Of a DNA stretch of 64,000 bases, positions 56,355 to 64,000 are shown one piece after another. This DNA is from Candidatus Schekmanbacteria bacterium (GTDB lineage: Bacteria; CSSED10-310; JACPHN01), in the NCBI GenBank assembly GCA_016188575.1, contig JACPHN010000019.1, forward strand, positions 113,996-177,995. Direction: 5' to 3'. The notes under the pieces were generated by a model. The model had not been told where the DNA came from. It worked only from the letters and a program-made list of their open reading frames with translations, and made no database searches. Made by a program: the position numbers and the translations under genes. The stretch's first letter is position 1. Each line of letters opens with the position of its first letter.

Positions 56355-57740
56355 CTATCTTTCTCCCTCCGCGGTATTGGTCATGCGGTGATAGATAGGA
56401 TCGCGGCTCCGAGCAAACTCGTCATTTTCTACCACGATGATCTCGTGTCGATGGGCCACGTTGTCTTCATACTGTACCACAGTCGCCGGATAGAAGCCGT
56501 ATTCGTCATAGGTGTGCCTGATTCCTCCAAACGCTCTATAATTCGCGTTGTACTCGTCGCAATCGATTTGTAGATCCGAGATCGAGTCGCCGTTCCAGTC
56601 GATATCGTATCTAGTGCTCGAGTCAGCGAGAGCGCAGCTCAGGCTCGCAGAGACAGTGAGGGCAGGTGGGCGCGACCAGCTTGGATCGGTACCGATCGTC
56701 CACGCTACCAAACTCCAACTCACTCTTCTTCCCAGGTCCCGGTGCTGTCGGACGGGTATGGGAATGAACGCCTTGCCGCCCTGCCGGTTGAAAACCACCG
56801 CTGCGTAGCGATCGTAGCCGGTGCGCGTTGCGTCGGTGTCGATCAGCACCCCGAAGCGGTCCTTCCCCACCTGCGGCGCGAAGTCGGTAGGGCCTTCGGT
56901 CCAGGCGAACACATCGGGCACCGAGTCATGCCACCACCCCGCCCACGGTGAATCCTCGGTCAGGTCCGAAGCACCCGAAAACGGCGCCGGGTAGGGACCG
57001 CAGTACTTCGCCAGCGTCATGGCGTTTTCCTTCCCCTGCCAGCGCGCCGCCCGCTCCTCCATGGACCCGAGCTGCTCCGGCTCGAGCGGGTCGCAGGTCC
57101 CGAGGCTCGTGGTGCAGCGGCACAGCTCCACCCACCAGGGCGAGCTCGACTTGACGCGCCCCTCGATGAATACCTCGTCTCCCCAGCGCACTGGGTCCGG
57201 CGGCATGTAGTAGCCGCCCTGCGGCGGCTCCGGCAGCTCGACCTCGATGCCGCAGTCGAAGATGCCGAGCACCGACAGCTCCAAGGTCGCGCCGGGCTTG
57301 CCCCGCGCCTCGACCGCGAGCTCGTTGATGCCGCTCACCAGCGCCACCGGGCGCGCTACGGCGTAGGGCACGGCGCGGAAGTCCGCAGGCGACAGCACGA
57401 TGGCGCCGTTGAGCTTCACCACCGCGCTCGCCACCGCACTCGCACCGCTCGCGCCGCTGGACGCCTGCAGCCAGAAGCGGCCTTCATGCGTGCACGGCGC
57501 GAACCGCACGGCGCTCTCCGCCGGTTGTCCGGCCTCGCGCGCGAGCGTCCACGGTCCGGCCACAAGCTCGGCTTCGGCGGGCACAGTCACCGCGCGCGTC
57601 GGACCGCCGCCCCCGGAGGGCGTGCCGGTACGCGGCGCGCCAGCTCGCGAGGCGGTGATCGGCCCGCCTCCAACGGCGAGCAGCAGGCAGAGGAAGAAGA
57701 TCGACGCAAGCATCGCTCGAGCACACGGCCTTGGAGTCAT
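56355..57740 (-). CDS. Secreted protein with PKD-like C-terminal domain
   Basis: A 461-residue protein. The ATG at 57740 starts a signal peptide ('MLASIFFLCLLLAVGG'). The middle has Cys pairs and Trp-rich strands ('ELCRCTTSLGTCDPLEPEQL') that I do not recognise. The end reads 'YDIDWNGDSISDLQIDCDEY' and 'RHTYDEYGFYPATVVQYED', the pattern of a PKD domain (xHTYxxxGxYxATVxxxD). The stop lies one base before the start of the phospholipase-like gene, so the two are almost certainly co-translated. Function unknown; an extracellular partner of the hydrolase is possible. Confidence 0.65.
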   Translation of the reverse strand: MTPRPCARAMLASIFFLCLLLAVGGGPITASRAGAPRTGTPSGGGGPTRAVTVPAEAELVAGPWTLAREAGQPAESAVRFAPCTHEGRFWLQASSGASGASAVASAVVKLNGAIVLSPADFRAVPYAVARPVALVSGINELAVEARGKPGATLELSVLGIFDCGIEVELPEPPQGGYYMPPDPVRWGDEVFIEGRVKSSSPWWVELCRCTTSLGTCDPLEPEQLGSMEERAARWQGKENAMTLAKYCGPYPAPFSGASDLTEDSPWAGWWHDSVPDVFAWTEGPTDFAPQVGKDRFGVLIDTDATRTGYDRYAAVVFNRQGGKAFIPIPVRQHRDLGRRVSWSLVAWTIGTDPSWSRPPALTVSASLSCALADSSTRYDIDWNGDSISDLQIDCDEYNANYRAFGGIRHTYDEYGFYPATVVQYEDNVAHRHEIIVVENDEFARSRDPIYHRMTNTAEGER

Positions 57741-58065
57741 GGCGACGGCGGCCCTCCGGTGATGGGGTTGACAACAGGTTGGTGGGTGCGACCCGAGGGG
57801 CGCGGCGCACGCCGCGCCCGGCGTCCCGGGTGGGATGGGGAGATGAGACACCCTCGCGACCTCGCGCCCCGTCGACGCGCGGGCCCTTCGGCGACTGGCT
57901 TCGCTTCCAGCGTGGATCGGTTCCGCGCGGTTGGCTAGGCGCAAGCATTTGAGGCCTTGCCCGCAAGCAAACCTTGGGCGACGGCCGAATGTCGGGTGAT
58001 GCGCCTTTACAAGTGTCCACGCGCATTGCGCTCGCCATGGTGCAAACCACATTCGGCCTACGCCC
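57741..58065. other. Intergenic within the secreted-protein cluster
   Basis: About 325 bases between two minus-strand genes. Nothing coding is supported; it may hold a promoter for the PKD-domain protein gene. Confidence 0.4.
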
Positions 58066-59133
58066 TCACTCCGGCATCGGCATTTGACAGTGCCCCTGAA
58101 ATTCCGAGCGGTGGGGACCGCCGACGATGGTGTTTTCCATGACATTGTTTCGGGGAAGCAGGCCGACCTCGCCAAACTCCGGCTTGACGGTCAGTTTCCA
58201 CGCATCGCCGGTCTTTCCTTCCGCTCTGAAGCCTCGGAGCTGATTCAGCACATCGCCGACCACTTGGAGCTCGGAAGGAAGTCCGGAGCGGTCGTCGCGT
58301 AGCCGTCCCCCCGCCTCGAGCCAGGCGAGTCTCTGGAGCAAGACGCGCTCGATCTCGTCCCAGTCCGTCATGAAATTGACCGCGCGGAGAACAGCATAGC
58401 CGCCAGCCGGGTCTTTCTCGGCCTCTGCTAGATAGAAGCGCACGATGCGCTGCAGGGATTCGCCGAGCGTCATGCGCCGCTTTTTCTCCTGGTGCCGGAA
58501 GAGCTCGAACCGGTGCTGCTGGAGGGAGGCTTCCTCCGGGGTCAGACCGACGCGCCACGCGGCGGGCTCTGGCGATGGAGGGAGCCGGGCGATCCACGCC
58601 AGCCTCGGAAACCGCGCGATCGCCGAGTCGATGGTTGGCACCACCTCGTAGGCGCCGAGCCGCAACGGGCAGCTGTCGCGCAGGCGCACCTCGAAGGGGA
58701 TCGACACCGAGCTGTGCGGGCCCAGCTCGGTCGATGGGTGCAGCTTCTCGCTCTTCAGCCACTGCTTGACGTACGCCGCCTGTGCAGGATCGGCGAGTCC
58801 TTTGGCATTCGTGCCGACATCGAAAGTCAGCTCCAGCCACGACTCGGCGCGCTCGCCATCATGGCGGATCTCCAAGTGCAGGAAATCCCGCCAGGATACG
58901 TCCCCGGTGCGCAGGGGGTGGACAGGGCCAACGCTCTCGTCGTTGGCAAGTACGACCCAGCCAATGAAGCGGGTGGCAAACCGGTATTCGGGAATGACTT
59001 GGGGACCGTCCGTGACGGGGTCATACGTGTCCAGACGCAGATGGCGGTTGGGGAGCGAGCGGTCCTGTGCCGGCGCCCTCGCGACGCCCACCAGCATGGA
59101 GACCAACACGACGATCATTCCGAGCTTGTACAT
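58066..59133 (-). CDS. Secreted protein of unknown function
   Basis: A 355-residue protein. The ATG at 59133, with GAGGATGAC upstream, begins a clear signal peptide ('MIVVLVSMLVGVARAPAQ'). The mature N-terminal 170 residues are beta-rich ('WLELTFDVG', 'VSIPFEVRLRDSCPLRLGAY'). The following part is helical and charged ('EEASLQQHRFELFRHQEKKR'). No family is recognised. It is the first of three same-strand genes for secreted proteins. Confidence 0.6.
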   Translation of the reverse strand: MYKLGMIVVLVSMLVGVARAPAQDRSLPNRHLRLDTYDPVTDGPQVIPEYRFATRFIGWVVLANDESVGPVHPLRTGDVSWRDFLHLEIRHDGERAESWLELTFDVGTNAKGLADPAQAAYVKQWLKSEKLHPSTELGPHSSVSIPFEVRLRDSCPLRLGAYEVVPTIDSAIARFPRLAWIARLPPSPEPAAWRVGLTPEEASLQQHRFELFRHQEKKRRMTLGESLQRIVRFYLAEAEKDPAGGYAVLRAVNFMTDWDEIERVLLQRLAWLEAGGRLRDDRSGLPSELQVVGDVLNQLRGFRAEGKTGDAWKLTVKPEFGEVGLLPRNNVMENTIVGGPHRSEFQGHCQMPMPE

Positions 59134-59460
59134 GTCATCCTCGGTGGGCCGCTGAAGGCAGAGCTGTCCCCCGTCGATCCGGCCGAAGTCGCGCGGCGGT
59201 CGGTACGGCAAGCCGCTGACCAATGGCGCGCCGCTCCACGCCTGGTCGAGGTCTCAGGCCGAAAGCGGACGCTGCTCGATGCGCGTAGCTCGAGCTCCAC
59301 CTCGAACACCACCGCGGCAACGTCGGCAAGCAGTGCCCACTGCCCCGCTCTAGCAGAACCGCCAGGCTGGATGCTAGCTCGCCCCCGCACACGGCGCAAG
59401 CATTTCCTGAATCCACCGCCAGTGCGACCGCAAGCTGAGCGTAAAGCGCATCATGAAGAC

Positions 59461-59515
59461 CCCCCACCTCCCCCCCCCCGCAAGCAAGGGGAAGGACGGA
59501 GGGGGCACGGACTGG
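59461..59515. repeat. GC-rich REP-like palindrome
   Basis: A C-tract of 11 bases is followed by CCCGCAAGCAAGGGG and a purine-rich GGAGGGGG, giving an imperfect hairpin at the end of the histidine kinase gene. A related 'CCCTCCCCCCGCTTGCGG' palindrome lies at about 34003-34022. Such elements are common intergenic repeats and may act as transcript 3' ends. Low confidence. Confidence 0.35.
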
Positions 59516-59529
59516 TCAGCGGCTGCCCT

Positions 59530-60699
59530 TCATCCCGGAGGCGTCTGGCCGTCGCGGCCCGCCGCCACGGGAAACAGCATCAGCAGCTCCGCTCCCCGTT
59601 CTCCGTCGCGCCGACTGCGCGCCTCGATGATACCCCCGTGCGCATCCATGATGCGGCTGGCGATGGACAGGCCGAGCCCAGTGCCGCCCGGACGCGTCGA
59701 ATAGAAGGGGTCGAACACCCGTTCGACGTCTACCTGCGGCCATCCTGGGCCGCCATCCATGACCCGTGCCACCGCAAAGTTGCCGTGCGGCAGCCCGCAC
59801 AGCTCCAGGCTGACCTCGACAGTGCCACCTTCCGAGGAAAACTGGATCGCGTTGAGCAAGACGTTGAGCAGCGCCTGCGTGATCTTGTCCGGGTCGCCCG
59901 TAATCTCCGGCAGCACCCCGCCGGCCGACCCGGTCCCCACCAGCGCGAGCGTCACGCGACGCAGCTCCGCCTGGGGGCGCACCAGCGCGATCGCCTGCTC
60001 CACGACCACGGGCAAGTCGACCGGCACAAGCTGCGACGCCTCGGGGCGGGCAAACGCGAGAAAACGCTCGAGCAACATCTCGAGCCGGTCCAGCTCCTTC
60101 TGCAGGATGGCCACCATCTTGCGGCGCGGCGACGCCGGAGCGACCTCGTCGCCGACAATCGCCGCGGCGGTCTTGAGCGACGCGAGCGGATTCTTGATCT
60201 CGTGCGCCAGCCCGGCGGTCAGCTCTCCCAGCGACTGCAGCCGTCCCGCCCGCACCAGTTGGTGCTCCATGGCGCGCATTTCCACCACCTTGCGCTCGAG
60301 CTCGCGCCGCGCCCGCATCTCGCGCTCCGCGAGCAGGCCGCTGACGATCGCCACGGCGTTGTACAGGGCGACTTCGAGAACCTTGTTCGCCGTCCCCGCC
60401 GGGTCAGGATGAACCATGGTGCCATGATGATGGCCGCCGGCCCAGAAAGCGTGCGGCAAGTACAGCGTCGACGCCAGCAGCGAGGCGAGGAGCGCACCGC
60501 CCATGCCGAAGCGGAACGCGCCAACGATGATCGGGATGTAGTAGAGGCGACGGAGCACGTCGTGCAGCCAGCCGTGGGCCGCGGGAGTGATCAGGTGCGC
60601 GAGCGTGATGACGACGATGGGTGCCCACACGCAGGCCAGCGCCGGCCCCGAAACCAGCCACCGCAGCTCACGAACCCGGATCCTGCGCGGCATCCTCAC
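59530..60699 (-). CDS. Membrane sensor histidine kinase (NtrB/ZraS-type)
   Basis: A 389-residue protein, start GTG at 60699 overlapping the regulator's stop (GTGA), with an alternative ATG at 60693. The N-terminal 125 residues contain about four membrane segments without a large periplasmic loop ('[13 protein letters not shown]', '[20 protein letters not shown]', '[16 protein letters not shown]'). A coiled linker leads to the H-box '[20 protein letters not shown]', with the phosphoacceptor His, then '[13 protein letters not shown]' (N-box), '[17 protein letters not shown]' (F/G boxes). It should phosphorylate the sigma-54 regulator encoded upstream. The gene order pump-regulator-kinase suggests metal or envelope-stress sensing. 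Confidence 0.85.
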   Translation of the reverse strand: MRMPRRIRVRELRWLVSGPALACVWAPIVVITLAHLITPAAHGWLHDVLRRLYYIPIIVGAFRFGMGGALLASLLASTLYLPHAFWAGGHHHGTMVHPDPAGTANKVLEVALYNAVAIVSGLLAEREMRARRELERKVVEMRAMEHQLVRAGRLQSLGELTAGLAHEIKNPLASLKTAAAIVGDEVAPASPRRKMVAILQKELDRLEMLLERFLAFARPEASQLVPVDLPVVVEQAIALVRPQAELRRVTLALVGTGSAGGVLPEITGDPDKITQALLNVLLNAIQFSSEGGTVEVSLELCGLPHGNFAVARVMDGGPGWPQVDVERVFDPFYSTRPGGTGLGLSIASRIMDAHGGIIEARSRRDGERGAELLMLFPVAAGRDGQTPPG

Positions 60700-62072
60700 G
60701 TCGTGCCTCGGCCGGAAATATCGAACTTTTCCATGCGATACAACAGAATGTGCCGCGGAATACGCAGGAACCGCGCGGTCGAGCTCTGATTGTAGCCGTT
60801 CATCTCCAGCGCGCGAAGCAGGATCGCTTTTTCCAACGCCACGAGCGAAATGCCCTCCGGCGGCAATGCAATGGTGTCAGCGGCAATGCGCAGCGGCGCG
60901 GTGGCGTCCGCGGGAGGCGGCGCCAGCAGCTCCTCGCCGAGCACGGGTTCGTCCGACAGCAGCGCGGCGCGGTGGCACAGATTCTCGAGCTCGCGCGCGT
61001 TGCCCGGCCAAGGCATTGCCGCGAGCCGCCGCGCCACGGCGGGTGGGATGTGCCACTGCCGGCCGCCGCCGTGCTGGGCGAGGAAGTGGCGAGCAAGCGG
61101 CAGAATGTCCTCGGGCCGTTCCCGCAACGGCGGGATGCTCAACGGCACGACGTTGAGGCGAAAGTAGAGATCCTGGCGAAACTGCCCGGCGCGCACCAAC
61201 GCCTCCAGCGGCCGGTTCGTCGCCGCCACGACGCGCACGTTGAGCGGCACCGGCCGATCCGCGCCGACCGGGTCCATCACCTTCTCCTGAATGACGCGCA
61301 GCAGTCTGCTCTGCAGCTCGAGCGGCAGCTCGGCGATCTCGTCCAGGAACAGCGTGCCGCCTTCCGCCTGCTGGAACCGCCCCCGGCGATCCTGCGTGGC
61401 GCCCGTGAAGGCGCCGCGGGCGTGCCCGAACAGCTCTGACTCCAGCAGCTCACGCGGAATCGCTCCACAATTGATCGGCACGAACGGACCTCCCGCCCGG
61501 TGGCTCGCGCGGTGAAGGCGACGCGCGACCAGCTCCTTGCCTGTGCCGCTCTCGCCCTCGATGAGCACGGTCGCGTCCGAGGCCGCTACCCTGTCGGCGC
61601 GGGCGAGAAGCTCCGCCATGGCCGCCGACACAAAAATGAATAGCTTCCCCGCGCTGGCACCACCGCCGCGCAGCTCGCGCACTTCCCGCCGCAAGCGCGC
61701 GTGCTCGGCGGCCCGGCGCACGGTAAGCTGGAAGTGATCGCGGTCGCACGGCTTTGGCAAGAAGTCGAAGGCGCCGGCCTTCATGGCAGCGACCGCCGTC
61801 GCCATGTCACCGAACGCCGTGATCACGATGACCAACACGTCGGGGTCGAGCCCGAGCGCCTTGCGAAGCAGCGTCATCCCGTCAAATCCGGGCATCTTGA
61901 GGTCGGTCACCATGACCGGAAATCCTCCGGTCTGCAGCGCGCGCAACGCGTCCGGCCCTGAAGCCGCGCACGTGACGGTGTGCCCGTCCTCGGTGAGGAC
62001 GAAGGTCATGACCTCCGCGAAGCTTTCATCATCGTCGACGAGCAAGATCGGGCTATCCCCTGGGTCAGGCAA
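60696..62072 (-). CDS. Sigma-54-dependent response regulator (NtrC/ZraR-type)
   Basis: A 458-residue protein. The receiver (1-120) has the acidic pair in 'LLVDDDES', phosphoacceptor Asp57 in 'MVTDLKMPG' and 'FLPKPCDRD'. The AAA+ domain has '[15 protein letters not shown]' (Walker A), '[14 protein letters not shown]' with the sigma-54-contacting GAFTGA loop, '[14 protein letters not shown]' (Walker B) and arginine-finger region '[11 protein letters not shown]'. The C-terminal Fis-type HTH reads '[20 protein letters not shown]'. It should activate sigma-54 promoters, perhaps those of the adjacent efflux genes. It overlaps the pump gene by 8 bases and the kinase gene by 4, so all three are coupled. 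Confidence 0.9.
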   Translation of the reverse strand: MPDPGDSPILLVDDDESFAEVMTFVLTEDGHTVTCAASGPDALRALQTGGFPVMVTDLKMPGFDGMTLLRKALGLDPDVLVIVITAFGDMATAVAAMKAGAFDFLPKPCDRDHFQLTVRRAAEHARLRREVRELRGGGASAGKLFIFVSAAMAELLARADRVAASDATVLIEGESGTGKELVARRLHRASHRAGGPFVPINCGAIPRELLESELFGHARGAFTGATQDRRGRFQQAEGGTLFLDEIAELPLELQSRLLRVIQEKVMDPVGADRPVPLNVRVVAATNRPLEALVRAGQFRQDLYFRLNVVPLSIPPLRERPEDILPLARHFLAQHGGGRQWHIPPAVARRLAAMPWPGNARELENLCHRAALLSDEPVLGEELLAPPPADATAPLRIAADTIALPPEGISLVALEKAILLRALEMNGYNQSSTARFLRIPRHILLYRMEKFDISGRGTT

Positions 62073-64000
62073 GGTCGGATCCCTCTGCCGCGGCGCTCGG
62101 CCGCAGCTCGTTTCGCAGCTCGTTTCGCAGCTCGGTTCGCAGCTTCCACAACTTGTACACCGCCGGGTAGACCAGGAGCTCCAGCAGGAACGAGGTCACC
62201 AGACCGCCGATCATGGGCGCCGCGATGCGCTTCATCACGTCGGCACCCGCCGAGGTGGACCACATGATCGGCAACAACCCCATGAACGCCGCTGCCACGG
62301 TCATCATCTTCGGCCGCGCTCGCTTCACCGCCCCGTGCATGAGCGCCTCATCGAGCTCGGCGCGAGTGCGCAGCCGGCCCGCGTCTTTCGCCTCCGCGTA
62401 GGAGAGGTCCAAAAACAGCAGCATGAAAACGCCCGTTTCGGCATCCAGGCCGAGCAGCGCGATCATGCCCACCCACGCGGCAATCGAGACGTTGTACCCG
62501 AGAAAATAGAACAGCCAGATCGCGCCGATCGCCGAAAATGGCACCGCGAGCATGACCACCGCCGCCTTGAACGCCGAGCGCGTGTTCATGTAGAGCAGGA
62601 CAAAGATGAGGCAAATCGTCACGGGCAAGATCAGGCGCAGGCGCTCGCGAACCCGCAGCATGTTCTCGTACTGGCCGCTCCACTGCAGCACATACCCCGG
62701 CGGCAGCGCGACGCCGTCCTTGACGCGCCTCTTGGCCTCTTCCACGTAACCTCCGACGTCGCGCCCCGCGATGTCGACGTAGACGTAGCCGGCGAGGAAG
62801 CCGTTCTCGTCGCGGAGCATGGACGGCCCGCTGGCGATGCGAATGTCCGCAAGCGCGCTCAGCGGCACGTGAGCGCCAAGCGGAGTCGGGACCAGGACGC
62901 GGCCGATGCGGTCGACGTCGGACCGCAGCTCTCGCGGATAGCGAAGGTTGACGGGGAAGCGCTGCCGGCCTTCCACGGTAGTCGTGATGTTCTCGCCGCC
63001 GATGGCGCTGCCGATGATCATTTGCACCTCGTCGATGGTCACCCCGTAGCGCGCCATTTGCTCGCGGCGCGGTTCGAAGTCCACGAAGTACCCCCCGGCG
63101 ACGCGCTCGGCGTACACGCTGCGCGTGCCGGGCACGGCGGTGAGCGCGCGCTCGATCTCCGCCCCGAGGCGCTCGATTTCGGTCAAGTTGGCGCCGAAGA
63201 TCTTGATGCCGATCGGCGTACGAATGCCCGTCGTCAGCATGTCGGTGCGCGTCTTGATCGGCATCGTCCAGGCATTGGTCACGCCGGGCGTGTGCAGCGC
63301 GGCGTTCATTTCGTCGATCAGCTCATCCCAGGAGATGCGATCCGGCCACAGCGGGCGCAGTAACCCGGTGAGGAGCTCGGGGACACGGTCTGTGTACCAG
63401 CGCTCTTTCGGGCGCCACTGTTCCTGCGGCTTTAGCACCACCGTCGTCTCGAACATGGAAAACGGCGCCGGGTCGGTCGCCGTATCGGCGCGCCCGGCCT
63501 TGCCGAAGACCCGCTCGACCTCGGGAAACGACTTCAGGATGAGGTCCTGGGTCACGAGCAGCTCCTGCGCCTGCGACACCGACACTCCCGGCAGCGTCGT
63601 CGGCATGTAGAGAATGGTGCCTTCGTTGAGCGGGGGCATGAACTCCGAGCCGAGCTTGAAGTAAACTGGAATGCTCGCCGCCACCATGGTCACCGCGATC
63701 GCTACGGTCGCGAGCGGGTGGCGGAGGACCAGCCGGCATGCGGGGCCGTAGACGCGGAAAATCGTCCGGCTGATCGGGTGTCGCTCCTCGGCATGGTAGG
63801 TGCCGACAGCCAGCGCGTTGACGACACTGCATAGCGCGCGTGGCCGAAACGAGAAGCGGTCCACCCGCGCGAACATCATGCGCATCGCCGGGTCGAGCGT
63901 CACCGCCAGACCCGCCGCGACGAACATGGCCAGGTTTTTTGAATACGCCAGCGGCTTGAACAGCCGCCCCTCCTGGTCAGTGAGCGCAAAAATCGGCAGA
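62065..64000 (-). CDS. CusA/CzcA-family heavy-metal RND efflux pump, partial
   Basis: The frame is open to the right edge; the residues before the internal Met at 63927 ('[20 protein letters not shown]') match CusA, so the 5' part lies outside the window. Visible features are '[20 protein letters not shown]' at the start of the porter domain, '[12 protein letters not shown]', '[20 protein letters not shown]'-like '[18 protein letters not shown]', '[20 protein letters not shown]' in a membrane helix, and '[20 protein letters not shown]'. These fit the inner-membrane pump of a tripartite Cu/Ag exporter. The C-terminus carries an unusual tandem '[11 protein letters not shown]' repeat. Confidence 0.9.
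   Translation of the reverse strand, partial: LPIFALTDQEGRLFKPLAYSKNLAMFVAAGLAVTLDPAMRMMFARVDRFSFRPRALCSVVNALAVGTYHAEERHPISRTIFRVYGPACRLVLRHPLATVAIAVTMVAASIPVYFKLGSEFMPPLNEGTILYMPTTLPGVSVSQAQELLVTQDLILKSFPEVERVFGKAGRADTATDPAPFSMFETTVVLKPQEQWRPKERWYTDRVPELLTGLLRPLWPDRISWDELIDEMNAALHTPGVTNAWTMPIKTRTDMLTTGIRTPIGIKIFGANLTEIERLGAEIERALTAVPGTRSVYAERVAGGYFVDFEPRREQMARYGVTIDEVQMIIGSAIGGENITTTVEGRQRFPVNLRYPRELRSDVDRIGRVLVPTPLGAHVPLSALADIRIASGPSMLRDENGFLAGYVYVDIAGRDVGGYVEEAKRRVKDGVALPPGYVLQWSGQYENMLRVRERLRLILPVTICLIFVLLYMNTRSAFKAAVVMLAVPFSAIGAIWLFYFLGYNVSIAAWVGMIALLGLDAETGVFMLLFLDLSYAEAKDAGRLRTRAELDEALMHGAVKRARPKMMTVAAAFMGLLPIMWSTSAGADVMKRIAAPMIGGLVTSFLLELLVYPAVYKLWKLRTELRNELRNELRPSAAAEGSDLA
62103..62146. 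repeat. 12-bp tandem repeat in the 3' end of the pump gene
   Basis: Unit CGCAGCTCGTTT is present three times, the third with a mismatch, followed by a partial copy. It encodes the repeated Leu-Arg-Asn-Glu tail of the pump on the minus strand. As the unit is a multiple of three, copy-number changes keep the frame. Confidence 0.8.

Overview
The window is high-GC, densely coded DNA from a Gram-negative bacterium. It carries lipoproteins with lipoboxes, an outer-membrane-barrel-like protein, a CusA-type RND pump, NtrC-type sigma-54 regulation and Ser/Thr kinases fused to AAA ATPase and TPR modules. Secreted proteins with Thr-Pro-rich linkers and 'VP..., hydrophobic stretch, Arg cluster' C-termini fit a deltaproteobacterial-type lineage (Myxococcota or Binatota-like). 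That placement is inference; there is no rRNA or marker gene to confirm it.

Layout. 1-16.8 kb: a partial surface protein with DUF11-like repeats; a TPR-like protein; a secreted beta/gamma-crystallin propeller protein; a paralogous pair of Gly/Pro-rich proteins of unknown function; a stretch of gene debris (cysteine desulfurase fragment, Rpn-like nuclease with an internal stop); DUF6429 and YCII proteins; a low-GC tail-fibre-like surface protein; a barrel / VWA lipoprotein / Ig-like lipoprotein operon; and an anti-sigma gene next to a sigma-factor remnant. 16.8-28 kb: two divergent paralogous kinase-ATPase-TPR receptors. The second is translationally coupled to a secreted M28 peptidase and a parallel beta-helix protein.

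27.9-46.3 kb is an accessory defence island. It holds a Septu-like pair (ptuA, ptuB), a large hybrid histidine kinase bracketed by inverted copies of a small repeat, a DUF559 pseudogene broken by that same repeat, an unrecognised low-GC gene, and a five-gene minus-strand operon. The operon reads: truncated hsdM, hsdS, a HamA/DUF1837-like nuclease, a HamB-like helicase, hsdR. Every junction in it overlaps. The HsdR has a LexA/UmuD-like S24 peptidase domain, with apparent catalytic Ser and Lys, inserted between its YHQFHAV motif and Walker A. The HsdM has lost its whole methyltransferase core. Near-identical 156-bp direct repeats flank the operon in the geometry of integron attC sites. I consider this locus the most likely candidate for an undescribed system: restriction without modification, joined to a Hachiman-like module and a possible autoproteolytic switch. 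Its far edge carries an IS1634-type transposase remnant lying against a broken kinase gene.

46.3-64 kb: a secreted polysaccharide-lyase-like protein; an ELWxxDGT-repeat gene broken by one stop and two frameshifts; an amidase; three genes for secreted proteins, including a zinc phospholipase C-like/HAF-repeat protein; and a coupled cassette of CusA-like efflux pump, sigma-54 response regulator and histidine kinase. No tRNA, rRNA, CRISPR array or replication origin was seen. All calls are by reading; no database search was run.
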